Positions 35,519-49,099 of a stretch of DNA of 64,000 bases are shown one piece after another. The DNA comes from Ptiloglossa arizonensis (taxonomy: Eukaryota; Arthropoda; Insecta; Hymenoptera; Colletidae): positions 10,110,001 through 10,174,000 of the forward strand of contig NC_135054.1 of NCBI RefSeq assembly GCF_051014685.1, read 5' to 3'. Numbering within the stretch: position 1 is the first letter of the stretch; the number at the start of each line of letters is the position of its first letter. The notes under the pieces are model-generated. The model ran no database searches. It saw nothing but the letters and a program-made list of their open reading frames with translations, and had not been told where the DNA came from. A program made the translations under genes and the position numbers.

Positions 35519-38500
35519 ACGTAACACGAACGATATAACAGCAATCATCGATTGCGTTCGGTGTCCAAGATGCATCGTATCGCATTCTTGAAATGGATCG
35601 GATCCATTTTTGGCTTTTGTAATGCACTCCAACTTGGTAAAGACCCAAAGAAAACTGATCGGAACCACGTGAAGAACATTTCTCTCTCGTACTGTAGACA
35701 AGAATTCAATGCAAGAACCTTAGTAATTCTTAGAAAAAAAAAAAAAAAGAAAAAAACGAACTTCATTCCCGTAATTAGTAAACCTTTTCAAATTGAAATG
35801 TTTTTCTCAAATTACTTTACCCTTGTAAGACTTTTTTTCTTTCTTTTCTTTTTAACATTATTCGAATACTGTTCGTGTTGTAGAGAAAGCACCGCTGCTA
35901 TCTTTGAAGTTATCATTCGATGTAGTCCATGCGGATATTATTTTGCGGTTATGCAAATAAAACTGTGGCTCCGTCGGGAGCAATATGCGAATTCTCTGCA
36001 ATGGGAGGGGCTAGAGTTTTATATCTGCGGAAAGAGCCGAAGAAGTGAATACAAGATGAAAATATGTAGGTCAGAAAGTTTCGTGAAAACCTTGGATAGA
36101 CTCTCGAAAGTTTTTTAAGATGTTTTCAATGCGTGGTGATTTCCATCAATTTACCGTAGTTTGATCATTTTCTTGCAAAATTTTCAAGCACCTTGATACA
36201 CAGTGCTCTTTACAAACTGAAATTTGTGGATTATTTATTTAATTTTCCGGTAAGGATACTATAAATCGGGTTATGCAATGAAACTTTGTTACGTAAATAT
36301 AATTTGTTTCTCAAATTAAAAGAAACGTTTAGAAGTGTAGTGGAATCATCATCGATTTCCATTTAAGTTCTCGTTGTAACAAATTTATTTGATTATAATT
36401 TTCATAACTGTCCTACAATTATTCATGTACCTGCTTAATCTTAATAAAATCACCGTAAAGATTTATATTAATATTTTATTTCATACAAACAAATATATAT
36501 AGGATCGTGTAAATTTTAGGTAGTAACGCTATTTGAAATAAACACGTTTAGAATAATTTAATAATAAACAGTAACGAGACTGTTCGATGAATACAAGAAC
36601 AGTTCCATAGTAGTTAAAAGCGATACGAGTTGTAGAAATAATTATTGTGGACTCGGTTTGATACTTTTGAGAGAAATAATTGCTTTTTATTGCTAAGACA
36701 CTTTTCTTTCTTAACGATGCACCGTTTAATTAGAGGGAAACGCGTTAGTCGGTTGGCGATAGAATATTTCGCTCGAAGAAACTTCTTGCTTCGAGAGAAA
36801 CATCGAAATAAAAAGTTCATAACATTTCAAACGAAATTTTCGTTCAATTTGGTCTTGGATTTGCATAAACTTTGTACGAGCAGTTTGTTCAATAGCTGAG
36901 TGTTACTTAAGTAACGATCTATTAATAGTTCAGCATTCTTCTCTAAACGTGTTGTCGGTTATTGGAAATCGAGAACCAATTTGATGGTATACTTAACTGT
37001 TTGAGTGACAAATACTTAACGAGCCAAATAGTTTCGTAAGCCGGTGATCTATATCGCTCGTCTTAGTTCAATGAGTCATTTGTTTGCACAATGTGGAAAG
37101 AAACAAGATCGTAAGAGCACGAGTTACTTCGTTAGAAGAGTAACTGGTTCAGTTTTCTTCAAGTTTCAGTACTTGAAAAAGTTGCTCAAATAATAATACT
37201 AAGAACAGTTTCGTTTACTTGACTTCAGGTTCGTAAACTTTTCAGTTTTTGTGGATTTGCTTAGCACACCGAGAGAGTTCATTTGAAATTGTTCATTCGA
37301 ATAGAAATCACTTTTTCACAGATTTACATTGATGGAGTTTCTAGCGATTCAAAAGTTCCTCGTTTTATTTTATTTTTATAGACAAAAGCATCAAACTCGT
37401 ACAATTCGGAACGATTCAATTTATTCACGGTACAATAGGCATCTGTTATTTTCGAAAACAAAAAACATGGTTTTTAAAAATTCATATATATGTGTACTTA
37501 CCCAGATATGTATAACTGATGTGAAATAGAAAGTACAAAGAGCAATTCTCAACGCAAACTCGCACAATGCAACATTACAAGATAGAAATAAACATTTTTT
37601 ACGTGCAACCATTTTTACAATTCTTACTGTTTATATGACTATAAAAAATAAATGGTGCAAAGTAAGAAGAGAAGTACACATATGTAAGAAAATATTTAAT
37701 GCTACAAGATAAATATTTTATTAAAATTTCTGACGTTTTATCCTCCATACAGTGTGTGGCATTATAAAAGTGAAGAAATGATATTATAAAAAAAAAGGAA
37801 GAATACATGTTAAGTAGAAATATTCCAAAAATTAATTCAAGAGATAAGAAAAAAGAAATGTTAGAAATCAATAGGAATATGTATTGCATCGTGTAAAATT
37901 CACGTAATAATTTGTAGGTAGACGGAAAATATTTTATTAGAACGTTTGTGTATGGAAAGTATTCATTGAATGAAAGAAAATAAATAAATAGATACTAATG
38001 TTATAGAAATGTAGAAAAGAAACTATAAAAGTATAATAGATGTCGAGAGGTGCACTGAATGATCGACTGCACACGCTACGCTATGTGTTATGTTCGGACG
38101 TTCCCATCATCCATTTCCTCGTTTCTTTTTTCCCTATTCTCGTATTCTGTCTGTTCACTCGAGACCACCGTCAATCGTACCAATTTCTAGATACGTATAT
38201 AGATATGATTACGATATAAGAAACGTACGAGAAGGAAAAAATAAATTCGACAATTAAAGGTATATTTTCCATAGAAAAGAATATACCTAGAATAAACTTT
38301 ACTTAATTCTATTTTCGAGAACGCGTAGATCTCGATCGATGGAGAATAGTGATTTCGAAGTAGAAACGCTGAGAAGAGGTATTATTCAAAATATTACTAA
38401 AAAAAATTTCAAAGTTCGAATCAAATTGAACCAAGTTGGATCTAATTTTTCAGTGCCAGTTCATAGATTCAACGAGTGTTGTTCAATGGATTCCACATGG

Positions 38501-40195
38501 ATCATTTCTAATATTGACTTTCTCTGGTTTGCTATTATTGGCGTGAAATATCTTTCAAATACGGATCTCGAGGAACTCTTGTTAATTTACCCGATACGTG
38601 TTAATATTTCGTTCTGTTCTCTTTTCAGCAGCAGGAAATTCTGTACTCGCTGATCGTCGAGTGAATCCTTCGAAAACTCGGCGCGGGTTATATCGTTAAC
38701 GCGTTGCAAAGTCAATGAAGCGAATGCCTTTCTCCGTGTGAAATGGAATTGTAAATCGTACCGGAACTACCACGTACTGGGCCACGCATTCTCTCATTTC
38801 CTCTCATCTCGCATTCACACATCTTTTCCCCTGTATCGCCCTTTTCCAACCACTCGCCGACACCTTCGAACGAACGTATATCCACGTTCAAATATTTCTT
38901 CCCCTTTTCGCTTTTCTAACACTTCCTTTCCTCGTACGCTTTGTTTCCATATTTTCACGTGATTCGTCTTTTCTAATTTTTCCACTCTTTTCTACCACGA
39001 TTCTAGCTCCCTGCTGGTCGTTTTATTTCCAGTTCACTTTTTTAAATATTTCTCGGCTGCAAACGGGCAACGAGATTTACAGAATTGTTATTTTAAAAGA
39101 GTTCATATATACGTCTAGCTGTTTGCTAGATGTGTTTAATAGATCTGTGCAAAGTGAGATATCGTAGAATAATAATTGAATTCTTCTGCTTGAATTTTCT
39201 CGAGGGAAAGGAATAAACTTTCGCGTTCCGTATTATATTTAGAATTATACTTAGTTTGTACTGGTCTACGGTACAGTTTCTCTTCGAGATGATATTATAC
39301 GAATTTAAGAAATAGGTAAAATAAGAATATTGATTAAAAGAGTATTTCGTGTACTTCGTTGGATGCATCTTAGAACGCATACTGAGATATACGTAATAAA
39401 AGTATGCAGTTCTGTTTCGAAAAAAAAAGGACTGTGATGAAACCTTGGCAAGTAGTGATATTGCAAAGTATTCGAGTTCTATGTTATTCACAATCGTTCG
39501 ATGTAGATAAAGCGGAGAATCTGTATTTAAAAATTTCGTATGTGATATGTCTCGATCGTTTCGGTTTTTCTGAACTTGAAACTTTCGCGGTAAATACGAT
39601 TATGTAAAAGAGCTGCGCGCTGCTATCGCGCAAACATTCAATCTCGCAGAGACAAATACAGGCTCGTCGAAGGCCGCGCGAAATTTGCAGGTCAACATTT
39701 TCGAACTTTCCGTATAATGTGTTTTCTCTGCGCCCGCTAGTACAACGTTCGCGAAACAGTGAGATCGCCTGGCCAGCTGCGTATAATTAATTAACATCTG
39801 TTTATGCTACGCGCTGGCTTATAAATATTCATAGACCACGGTCCAAGGTATCTGGTTGAATCAGTCGATATTCTTGTGTGCCAAAAATTGATCCGTTTCG
39901 CGCGGTAAAATGTTGGCTCGAAATGTAACGCGTCCGAGCATCGTTTAATGCGCAAGATTGTTTAAGGATACGGTGTTGTTTGCAAATCATCCGCGAAAGG
40001 AATATCTGTGGAGTATGAGAATCGAACGTGGTCATAGATCCTTCGTAATCGTTTAACTTCGTTTAAAATATTTTGCAATTGGACATTCGACGGAGAAACT
40101 ATTTGGCGACATCGACAGAATCCATGAACTTGTCTTTGAAAATGTTGGCGATTTGTTTTAAAGAATAGAAATCTTCAATGTTTGGAAAGATAAAA
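35519..40195. other. Gene-free stretch
   Basis: The longest frame is 188 codons plus (35552-36118). It contains a poly-Lys run from an A-tract (35739-35753) and no domain, and the opposite strand is equally open, so I reject it as a gene. The 37.2-38.2 kb part is very AT-rich. The 39.6-39.84 kb part is locally CpG-rich. Nothing else was recognised. Confidence 0.45.
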
Positions 40196-40248
40196 TTCAG
40201 TCTGACCAATTCAAGGCTTTTCTACTTATTCGTAGTGGTCAGACTGAA
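40196..40248. other. Inverted repeat with 13-bp perfect arms
   Basis: TTCAGTCTGACCA (40196-40208) and TGGTCAGACTGAA (40236-40248) are exact reverse complements around a 27-nt loop. The flanks resume pairing weakly after one mismatch. The stem is shorter than a normal microRNA precursor. It may be a small structured RNA, a cruciform site or the fused ends of a decayed element. Confidence 0.7.
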
Positions 40249-41978
40249 ATTTCCGTATGGAGGTTTCTTGTGAGAAAAGAATTACAATAAAGGAGAACGA
40301 TCGAGATATTTTTCAAAACTCTGAAATTAATTATGAACTGTATACGTATACCTAGAAGATAAACAAAAAACGAAAACATTTAATACTACATTATCCTTGG
40401 TCCGAGACATTAATTTTTTATATGGTTAATGTTCCCTGAATATTTGCAAATGTCGAATCCTATTGAATATTTAAACATTCGTACGAAGTGTACGTAGATT
40501 TATAGTTTGACAAACGACGGACAGAGGATTACATTGAAAATACGGATTATACCATTAACTAGGTGTTGAGGCAGCACAATGTTAAATACGAAACACCAAT
40601 GTCATCGTAAGTATTGTTTTACAACGATGCATTGATTAATTTTTTACTTAAAATTAGGGAACAGAATAAGCTACTACTAACTATAAGCAGTTAATGCGAC
40701 GTTGAACATATACATAAGAAAAAATGAGACTCAATTAAGCTTTCAGGAGTGTGTACAAAGTGTATAAGAATAGAAACCTTTAAAATGTTTATTTGTTCGT
40801 TTCTCTTTAATTCCATTTCATAAGGAGATAAACCAAAGTGTTTTTAACAATTTCATTGTGAACTTTTCGTACTTTTTCTTGAAGGTACGAGTAGTTATAT
40901 ATTTTTTTGTCGATATACGTACAATACTTTCTTACATATTAATGAACGTTGAACGTAATTCACTGAAATGGCGAGTAACTATTCGAGCTAAAATTGTCGA
41001 CCACTGTTCGAGGTTGAAATATGCATCAATTGAATTGTCAAACGCAAATATAAATTTTCCGGAAACTAATATTATTTGCCTTAATCGTGCCAATGAAATT
41101 GTCGAAATTGAATTTGACGTAACTTGTAACAGACCTAAGGGTAGACGAATTCCGCGTTAGTACACGTTAATTGAATCACGCAAACAGCGAGGGATTAATT
41201 AGTTGTTACTGAACTCGATTCTCGTATTTGTAGTTCGGTTACTGTGAGTGTATAATACATACCTGTCTATACTATTTGGTGGTAACAAATCGCAAGGAAA
41301 TATCACGAATTAATAATCATGGAAAGTACACGAAAGTATACGAAAAATTATATGGAAAGATCGACGATTTTCTATGAAGTTTTACACAAGAATTCAATTT
41401 ATTTACATACGATTCCACGTAACGGATATCGAAGCGTATTGTAATAATTTCGTATCGATTACCACGAATAATGATACTCGAGAATAATAATTTCGACGTA
41501 TTGTGCATTCGAAATCATTCAATGCATCGTGCACAGTGAATAGAAGTAGATTACTCTGGACGTAGAAGTAGATCATCATAGCACGTCATCATTGACAATC
41601 TATGTCTTCATCGACTGCTACTACATACCGTCGCACTTGACTTCAGTATTGAACAACGCTAATCTCGCTAACGATTGGAAATAGACCAATAGTATACGTG
41701 GCATTTTTGATTCAGAATGACCTGCCAAACACGCTGGTAAAACGTATTACCAATCTGCTGGATGTCCGAGCGAAGAGTACAATAGTCGACTTGTGCACAA
41801 TTCTACGACGATGCACGCGATTGCAACAAATCACCAAAACGAAACTATTAGGATTGTAGTTTCGCAGAGAAAGGAACGAAAGTATGTGACTTTTGAACGT
41901 TAAGCGATGACAGTGTATTTATAGAGATTTCTTCGGAATTAACGAGAGACTGACTTCTTAAAAAATGATTATGTACTA
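40249..41978. other. Gene-free stretch
   Basis: No gene was recognised; a 100-codon plus frame at 40858-41160 has no known motif. Around 41685-41755 several CCAAT/ATTGG words occur close together, without other promoter signals that I can see. Confidence 0.45.
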
Positions 41979-42087
41979 GTGTTCTATTTATAGGAAATTA
42001 AGAAATACTAAAATTAGAATGCTAAAATTGATTCGAATAATAAAGGCCAATTTTGAAAAAGAAATAATTTGGTATTTAATGGGTTAA
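41979..42087. mobile_element. TTAACCC-ended short element, copy C (right part only)
   Basis: GTGTTCTATTTATAGG (from 41979) matches the internal block of copy A, and CCAATTTTGAAAAAGAAATA followed by ATTTGGTATTTAATGGGTTAA matches the right end of copy B. The final GGGTTAA (42081-42087) preserves the terminal bases that are altered in copy B. The left part is not recognisable, so the copy is truncated or too diverged. Confidence 0.42.
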
Positions 42088-42639
42088 ATTCGCAAATAAG
42101 TGTAGAGAGATCGATCACTGGGATATAAGAGTAAGAAGATATTTCGAAGTACTGTTTCTATGACGAACGTAAAGAGAAATTGGTCGAAGACAGTTTACAA
42201 ATTAGGAAGTGCAATTTTAGAGAGCATTAGAGCAGTTCAGAATAAGGGATGCAAATTTCTCCCAGCTGTGGAAACTTGGATTTAAAATATCTCGAGATAG
42301 AGGAAATTTTGTTAGATACATTTTTAAGACTTCAGATAAATAATTTGAAAACGAAGAGATGAAAAAGAAGGCAAGGAAATTATTTTCAACCATTGTCATT
42401 TCTACAATGTAAGAGTAACCAGGATTAATTTTGTATTATTGATTATCAATATGTCTATAATATTAGCACGAATAAAAACACTTACGGTTATAAATTCAGA
42501 TTAAAAATCGCTCTCTACCTAATCTCTGTAGAAATATTGAAAATGCACTGTTTTATTTTCCCCTCAAAATCCATCGAGAATTTCAACTGAAACTCTCTCG
42601 TATCTCGACTAATGTTCACGATAAAATGAAAACAACGAT

Positions 42640-43540
42640 ACTTGGAAATAAATTTGTCCCTCGATCTCGAGTTTCCTCGGTTGGAAAAAACAAGTGCTCT
42701 AATTTCCAGCAACGAACTCTCGAACCTTACGAATCTACGACCTTACGTCGAAATTGAACGATGTATGGCTCCGTACGGTGCACGTAGTTGGCGAGTTTGG
42801 ACAAACTTACGAGTCCACGAGTCATCTCCACCGTCTGAATCGTCCCTTGAACTTCGAGCAGCGACGATATCGAGTCGCGGAGGTGTCTTCGGAGCGCAGA
42901 AGACGCGGACCGGTTATAGAAACGGCCGATTGAGAACCCGATCTGGCCGCGAAGAGACGGTCGTGCACGAAGACGCGCGATCCGATCGGAACGAATCCGT
43001 CGATTAAGGCCTCGGTTTCGATTCGCAGCGGGTCTGCCAAGAGGAATGCACGATTACGTGGTGACAATTGATCAAAGCACTTTCGTAACTTATTTGTGGC
43101 GCGCGGCGCAGCTGTGCGGAAAGCTGGAATGCGGCGCGTGTGCCACGCGGAATGACTCACGGAGTGCGTGCTAAATTCAGAGAGGCGGCCGGCAACGTTT
43201 CGGCCAGGCTGGCCACGCAACGCGGAACATCCGTCAAAAACGAGTATAGTTGCGAGGAAATGTGCGAAAGGATGACCCTCCGAGCCTCGTCTCTCAGCCG
43301 TTTCACGTTTCGCGGCCGATCGTGGTGAGCCGAAGGGTAGAGACCGGACTCGAGGGAAAAGAGAGGACCGACAGAGGTCTGTCCACTGACAAGGAAATCG
43401 CATTGTGTACCGCGTTTGGATTTTAACCCTCGGACAAAGTCGCGGAGACCTTTCGTTTCTCGAAGCAAACGGTACCATGTATAGCGTAACAAGCGATATA
43501 CCTCGAGAAGCAACCAAAGTGTACAGATTGTCGACCATGT
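42640..43540. promoter_or_regulatory. GC-rich island with long open antisense frame
   Basis: This is one of the GC-richest blocks in the window. It is open for 238 codons on the minus strand from an ATG at 43538 to 42822, and also for 121 codons plus and 118 codons in a second minus frame. Codon content is Arg/Ser-rich, with no domain, signal peptide or repeat I recognise. The 43080-43160 part contains GCAGCTG (E-box) and TGACTCA-like words. A CpG island with promoter function or an untranslated exon is more likely than a coding gene, but the 238-codon frame deserves a transcript check. Confidence 0.25.
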
Positions 43541-45613
43541 TAGGTGTTACAGAGGATTTGAAGAGAAGTGCGGATTACACTATTGTGGAATGTTTACGAT
43601 TACTTTTGTCGTTTGAAGTGATTCATCGATTGAATTTATCGGTGAGAAATATCTGTGTGTTTTCATATTCAGAATTAACGGTTTGGAAATTGTAACTCGA
43701 GTATTCGTCATGGTCATTTGTGAAAAATTACAACATCTGTTATGTGTTAAGATAACTTCGTAGATGGATAGAAAAGTAAGTGTAGATGGTATAGAAAGTA
43801 TAGATAAAAAAAAATAAATACTTACATTTAATGTAACATTCTATTATTCCAAGCTCGATTATCCTAGGTTAAATTATCCAACTCGTAGGAAACAAATTAT
43901 TTTCGTTGACCAGTGTTCAAGCTTAAATTTCAATTCCTCTTTTTCAATCATTTGTAACACATTCACGTATTCCACCAAAATATTTATTTCTACCTTCTTC
44001 TTTTCGTCTTGTGCGAACGAAATCATGTTCCTTCTAATTATTTCTGAAAAGTACCCAAGCAGAACCAGATTGTAACATTCAAGACGTATATGTATACCTA
44101 AAGGTACGATTTTGTCAAACTACGTAATTTCTTAATTTGAAAATAAAACACGTTGATATTTACAGCATCGCTGATTCGTGCTGCTGCAGTGATGGAAAAA
44201 AAGTTTATTTCGTTATGAAATTCGCATGTAAAACTACCGGCACGCAGTGCACGATATGCATGTATCACAGAAAGAGGATTCACAGAAACGAGGACGAAAC
44301 GCCGAAAGTACCGTTTTTCCGCATTTTGTCTGAAAGCTTTGTTCACCGTGGTTTTTCTCGTTGCGGAAAACACGCAGAAGTATGTCTCCTGGTTCGAAAG
44401 CTTGACGCTCCGTTTCGCATTATGATCGTGAAAAGCAACGATACCACATTTTGCCGGGTGATGCTTGAAAATTTTATTCGACGCATCGGGGAAAACGCGA
44501 TGCAAAGAGCCCCAGTCTCGACGACAATCTTATTGTATAATTTGAGGAAACGCGATACGAAACAGCAAGGAGTACCACGAGACGTTTCGATAAAAGTATA
44601 AGGATTAAATTAGGTAAATATTTTTGAAAGTTTCTTCAAGTAGTCATCGATAATGCGCTGAGAATGTATAGAATTTATTCGACTCTATCGAGCATATGTA
44701 TAATATCAAAATTTGCATACTATTTCGTAATAGGTAAAAACTGTGGAGAAACAGTGACCAAATTTGCTAGTTTCTACACTTGGAATTTATAAATTTCGAA
44801 ATAATCGAAACATAGAAGCTTGAACCATTTGAGCGAAGGTGAAAAATTAAGAAACTTTAAAGTTATAGTTTAATGTATTTAAATATCAAATTTTTAAATA
44901 CATGTGATACTTACAGCATTTATATAGGCTAGATCTTTAATTAGTAGAACATTTAAGCAAGAAATATTTAATGGTATAAAAAATAAGAAAATTCTTGCGA
45001 TTAAGTAGTATTCTTCTGTATGAATACGTTAATTGGAAGGGAAGTAAATCATATTTTTAAGTATTACTTATTCTTCGGAGCTTTCTACAAAAATGAGTAA
45101 AAAAGTGATAATCCACGACTCACAATTCATGTTTAGAAATTATATTTGCATAGTAATCGTTTGTACATCCTTAGGCTTGATAAGTATGTAGAAACTTGAA
45201 CGTGTAATACGTAATTTGTAGTTAAAAGATGAAAATTTATGATTTTCCTTCGGAGGTAAATTATTATGTTACTATTATTAAAATTGCAAGATACTACGTT
45301 TCATTTGCTGTGCTCACAGTTATAATTATCGATAGATATTAGATTTCCAAATTTATAAACTTATCACAAAAATGTTTGCTTCCTTCGATAGATGACAAAA
45401 TACAATAGTAACAGGTAAAAATGCATCATTGTCATTAGAAAATGTTTCCAAACAATGACTCTATTAATCGTCGACAACGTCTATATTGTTTAAACAATTA
45501 TAATCTCATTGAAGGCAACTAGGGATTACAATTTTTGGAGAGGTAGTAGCACGGAGACACATTGCGAAGGAATCGTTTATCATGTCAAAATTATCTAATT
45601 ATTCGCTCGAACA
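43541..45613. other. Gene-free stretch
   Basis: Frames of 154 codons plus (44137-44601, non-ATG start) and 135 codons minus (44098-44505) overlap almost fully, which is typical of chance. No motif was recognised. The rest is AT-rich background. Confidence 0.45.
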
Positions 45614-45745
45614 GGAGAGAGAGAGAGAGAAAGAGAGGATGATAGATAGGTAAATAGATAGATAGATAAATAGACAGAGAGAGAAAGAGAGAGAGAGAGG
45701 GAGGGAGAGAGGGGAGGATATATAGAGAGGGAGAAAGAGGGAGAG
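45614..45745 (+). repeat. Compound (GA)n/(GATA)n microsatellite
   Basis: About 130 bp of GA steps interrupted by GATAGATA steps (around 45640-45670) and GGGA steps. The Ser/Leu/Pro/Tyr-rich minus frame here is its translation. The array is likely length-polymorphic between individuals. Confidence 0.95.
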
Positions 45746-46501
45746 TCTGTACAAGCAGAAATGCATCGCGGCGCGGGCGTGTGTTACAATTCGCTGCTGT
45801 CGTCATCGATGTAATCTACGAGGCTATAATTTGCAGCTGCGGTTAAATTGAAAATTTCCCGGGAAAATATTGCAAAAAAATTAGACCATAATGGAACGTA
45901 ACGAGCTACCGTTTCTCAAGTTATTTTCAAGACCTGGGTCGAATTGAAACATACGAAACGACACTCGCAATGAATTTAGAATTATCATTAGTACGGCTGT
46001 TGCGTTTATTGCATTGTGAAATTACTGGGCAGAATGTTGACGATAATTCTTTTTTATTCTTCAATCACGTTCGTCTGTCGAACGAAGATTTTTATTTTAA
46101 GCTGGCACACGTATGTGGACGTGTATGTCTATTAACGTGCTTGTGATAAATTTGTTTACAATGTAAATGAAATTTTATATTTACATTTTCTGTTCCGATC
46201 GCAAGACCTGACTCAATTTTCTGCTAAGTCGATTCGTAGATAACGATAGGCACCTTCTCAGTTTCCTAGATTCTTTAGTGCTTTGTGAAAATTTGTTTAA
46301 ACGTTTTGAATAGAACCAAAGGATATTTAAATTTTACATGAAAAAGTTAAAGAACCTTTAAAATGTTAAACAAAGCATATCGTTGGAAAGTATCATGACA
46401 TATTCGTCCCTTTTAATTTTTCAATATCGCTCTGAGCGTATTAAGAGGTAATTAGAACCAGGATCTGTTATCGATGAAAAACAGTTTCGATTTCGGATGA
46501 A

Positions 46502-46632
46502 CCGATTCAATTTAGTGAATCGGCGTCGCAGTTTGCGCTTTGATATGATTTAATTAATAATTTCGGTCCTCGCGAGCAACTGTGCGCAAAGCGGCGCGAA
46601 CGTTTCGAATCGTAACAATTTAATTAATGATT
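46502..46632. promoter_or_regulatory. Homeodomain-site pair flanking a CpG core
   Basis: ATTTAATTAATAATT at 46548 and ATTTAATTAATGATT at 46618 stand 70 bp apart and flank a CpG-dense core (46565-46610). Just left is a palindrome CCGATTCA/TGAATCGG (46502-46509, 46516-46523). TAATTAAT is a classic homeodomain core. Duplication of a 15-bp word around such a core suggests an enhancer; this is motif-based inference. Confidence 0.28.
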
Positions 46633-49099
46633 CTAATGAAATTTCAACGTGGAATTGTTCTGAATCTGAGTACTCGAAATAAGAGCACGTTATAGAGATG
46701 TAACGAATAGTGACTTTTTAACGGAAAAAATATTATCTACGAATACATAAATCCAAATTGCACGACTGGATACTTAACAAATTTCAAAATTCGACGACAG
46801 TCGATCCCAAACGTGGTATATTTTATAAAACCGATAAAAATTGTTCGAAACGACGTATTAACTATATTGTTATCTGTGGAACACACACGAGGGAGTGCTA
46901 TAAGTGTCGTTGCGAATAAAGTCGTATATAATTAGTATTAAATGTCGTTCAGTTGCGCGACTATTGTCATTACTACCGCATTACATCGAGCTAACGATTG
47001 TGCTGCTACGTGCTTATTTCCGATTAAATACCGTGGCGTGTCGTATGTAACTCGAATCGTAACTGAATAGTGATTAGAATAATTCATCGAATTATCTCGA
47101 TGTAGTTTCTGATCGTATTCAGCTTGCAGGTTTATAAATTTTATGGGCTGGCGATACTTACCAACAGGCACGTCATTGCATTAAGAATTTATCGTGTGAT
47201 CACTGTGAACCTCTATTCGATGGATGACGATAAATATTTACCAATGATATGTTACAGTGTTTATCCCATAGCTCGATACTAGAACTGTTACTAGAATATG
47301 GTTTGCTCACGGTTGTATACGTGTAAATTTAGCTATTTTTCTTTTTTCTTTTTTCTTTTCTTAGTTGGATATCACTAGACCTGTGAATAAACGTTTAACA
47401 ATTCAATGGTGCGCGTAAACAAATTTTGGGCGTGGAAGAATGTGGATAACTTAAGTATTATTTTCTACGAATACATGAGAGTTTATTAACTGTAGAAGTG
47501 TATTTTTCTTGAATCAATTTTAAATATACTTATCGCGTTTAATAAATATCTCCATTTTTAAATATCGATTGGAGAAAATTATACAAATATTGTACATGGT
47601 TTTTTGCGATTGTTTGATTCGCGTCACATTATTTACGATATACATGTAATATCATTTATTCATTAATACCAAAGTTTTTCAAGTATTTAAATTTTGCTTT
47701 CTTTAAAGTGTTTTATACATTCAATGAACAAAAGATTCAATCAATCAATACCAATAAGAACAACGTACATGCAACGTACATGTAAAGAAACCTTAAAACA
47801 GATTGCCATAAAATTACCAACTTCGTACGTAGTCACCGATGATATTGAAACAGAACTCGGCCTCTTCGTTTTCTAATTTTAAGAGTATTTTGTTGATAGT
47901 CTAACGAAATTGTTCTTTCCAAGGTTTCACAAATAGGAGGTAACGTTTCACGCTAATTTTACGTAGTGCGTTGGAAGCACTTTCAAACAGGGCTAAATTA
48001 TATGTTTAACCTTAAAATTAAATTATATTTTCGCTAGAGTAAAATTACGGGTTTATCACGAAACGGTCGTAAAAACCACGAGATCAAAGTATGCGTGCGA
48101 ATAGTTGGACTCATCCGAAATTGAATCATCAAACGTCGGGCTACAAAGTGAAACTGTTTGCTTTCGAAACCATTGATTTATTCTGGAATGCTCCTTTTAG
48201 AATTCCGGAAGATTCTATTTTACAGTGAACCGATGCCACGTACTGTTTAATAATTTCCATCTCTCGACGCCTCGGTGCATCTGAACGGGGTGCATTCATT
48301 TTTTGCAACGGTGGCGTTTCAAACTGTACGCGTTGTATCGCGTACTGCGAGACCGTTCAACGTTGAAATATCAAAAGTAAAACATTGGGGCAGTTTTCAA
48401 AGGCTGTATACGTAGAGACAGTTCTTACGAATCTCGGCTTGCCTTCTCTTGTCTCGCGTGATATTTCTTCGCGGACGATTCCGCGACCGCTCTAAATATA
48501 ACAGCAGTGTATTCGCGACGCTTTGTGCACGGTGAAAGTACCTTCGCGCGTTTCACCTCAGTGAAAAGGTCCATTCACACCTAACGACAAAAAAGATAAT
48601 CATTTTATTATTTAACCTTTTCTTACGATCACTCGTCGTAATAAAGGGTACGTAAAAATGTGACGTACACTGGTAGAGAAAACACGGCGAAGAAACGAGA
48701 TCGAGCAAATTGCTGTATCACGATCTAACTTTAGACTGATGTTTTCCAAAGCGGAGAAATTTTTGAACGTTCAAAAGTATCGATATTTTAAATATCACCT
48801 TTCTATTGATACATCGATCAGTGGTGTTTATCAATTGTAGAAGTGTAATTTTCTTATATTGATTCAATTAGTTCTTTCTTCAGAGTTGTGTCTTCTAAAG
48901 AATTTGAAAACCACAGGTTCTAGACTTACAATGTGACTTAAAAATTGAGAATGAAATTCTGCTGGGCAGAAGATGAACAAAATTAAGTTTTCTAGGAAAT
49001 GGGAAAAGATAAAACAACGGGCTACATGTTTAAAAGATGTGTAGGATTTTAAAGAACGTATGTCGATTTGGAAAGAGTTGAAATAGTATGCAGATACAT
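46633..49099. other. Gene-free stretch
   Basis: No exon was recognised. A 27-nt pyrimidine tract at 47336-47362 followed by AG looks like a 3' splice acceptor, but all three frames downstream stop within about 55 bases. CpG-richer sequence lies at 48200-48560. Confidence 0.45.

Noticed and set aside
35552..36118. 188-codon plus-strand frame
   Set aside because: It includes a poly-Lys run from an A-tract and Phe/Leu runs from T-tracts, the opposite strand is also open, and no known motif is present.
44137..44601. 154-codon plus-strand frame with several Cys residues
   Set aside because: It has a non-ATG start, is overlapped by a 135-codon opposite frame, and its Cys spacing fits no zinc-binding family.
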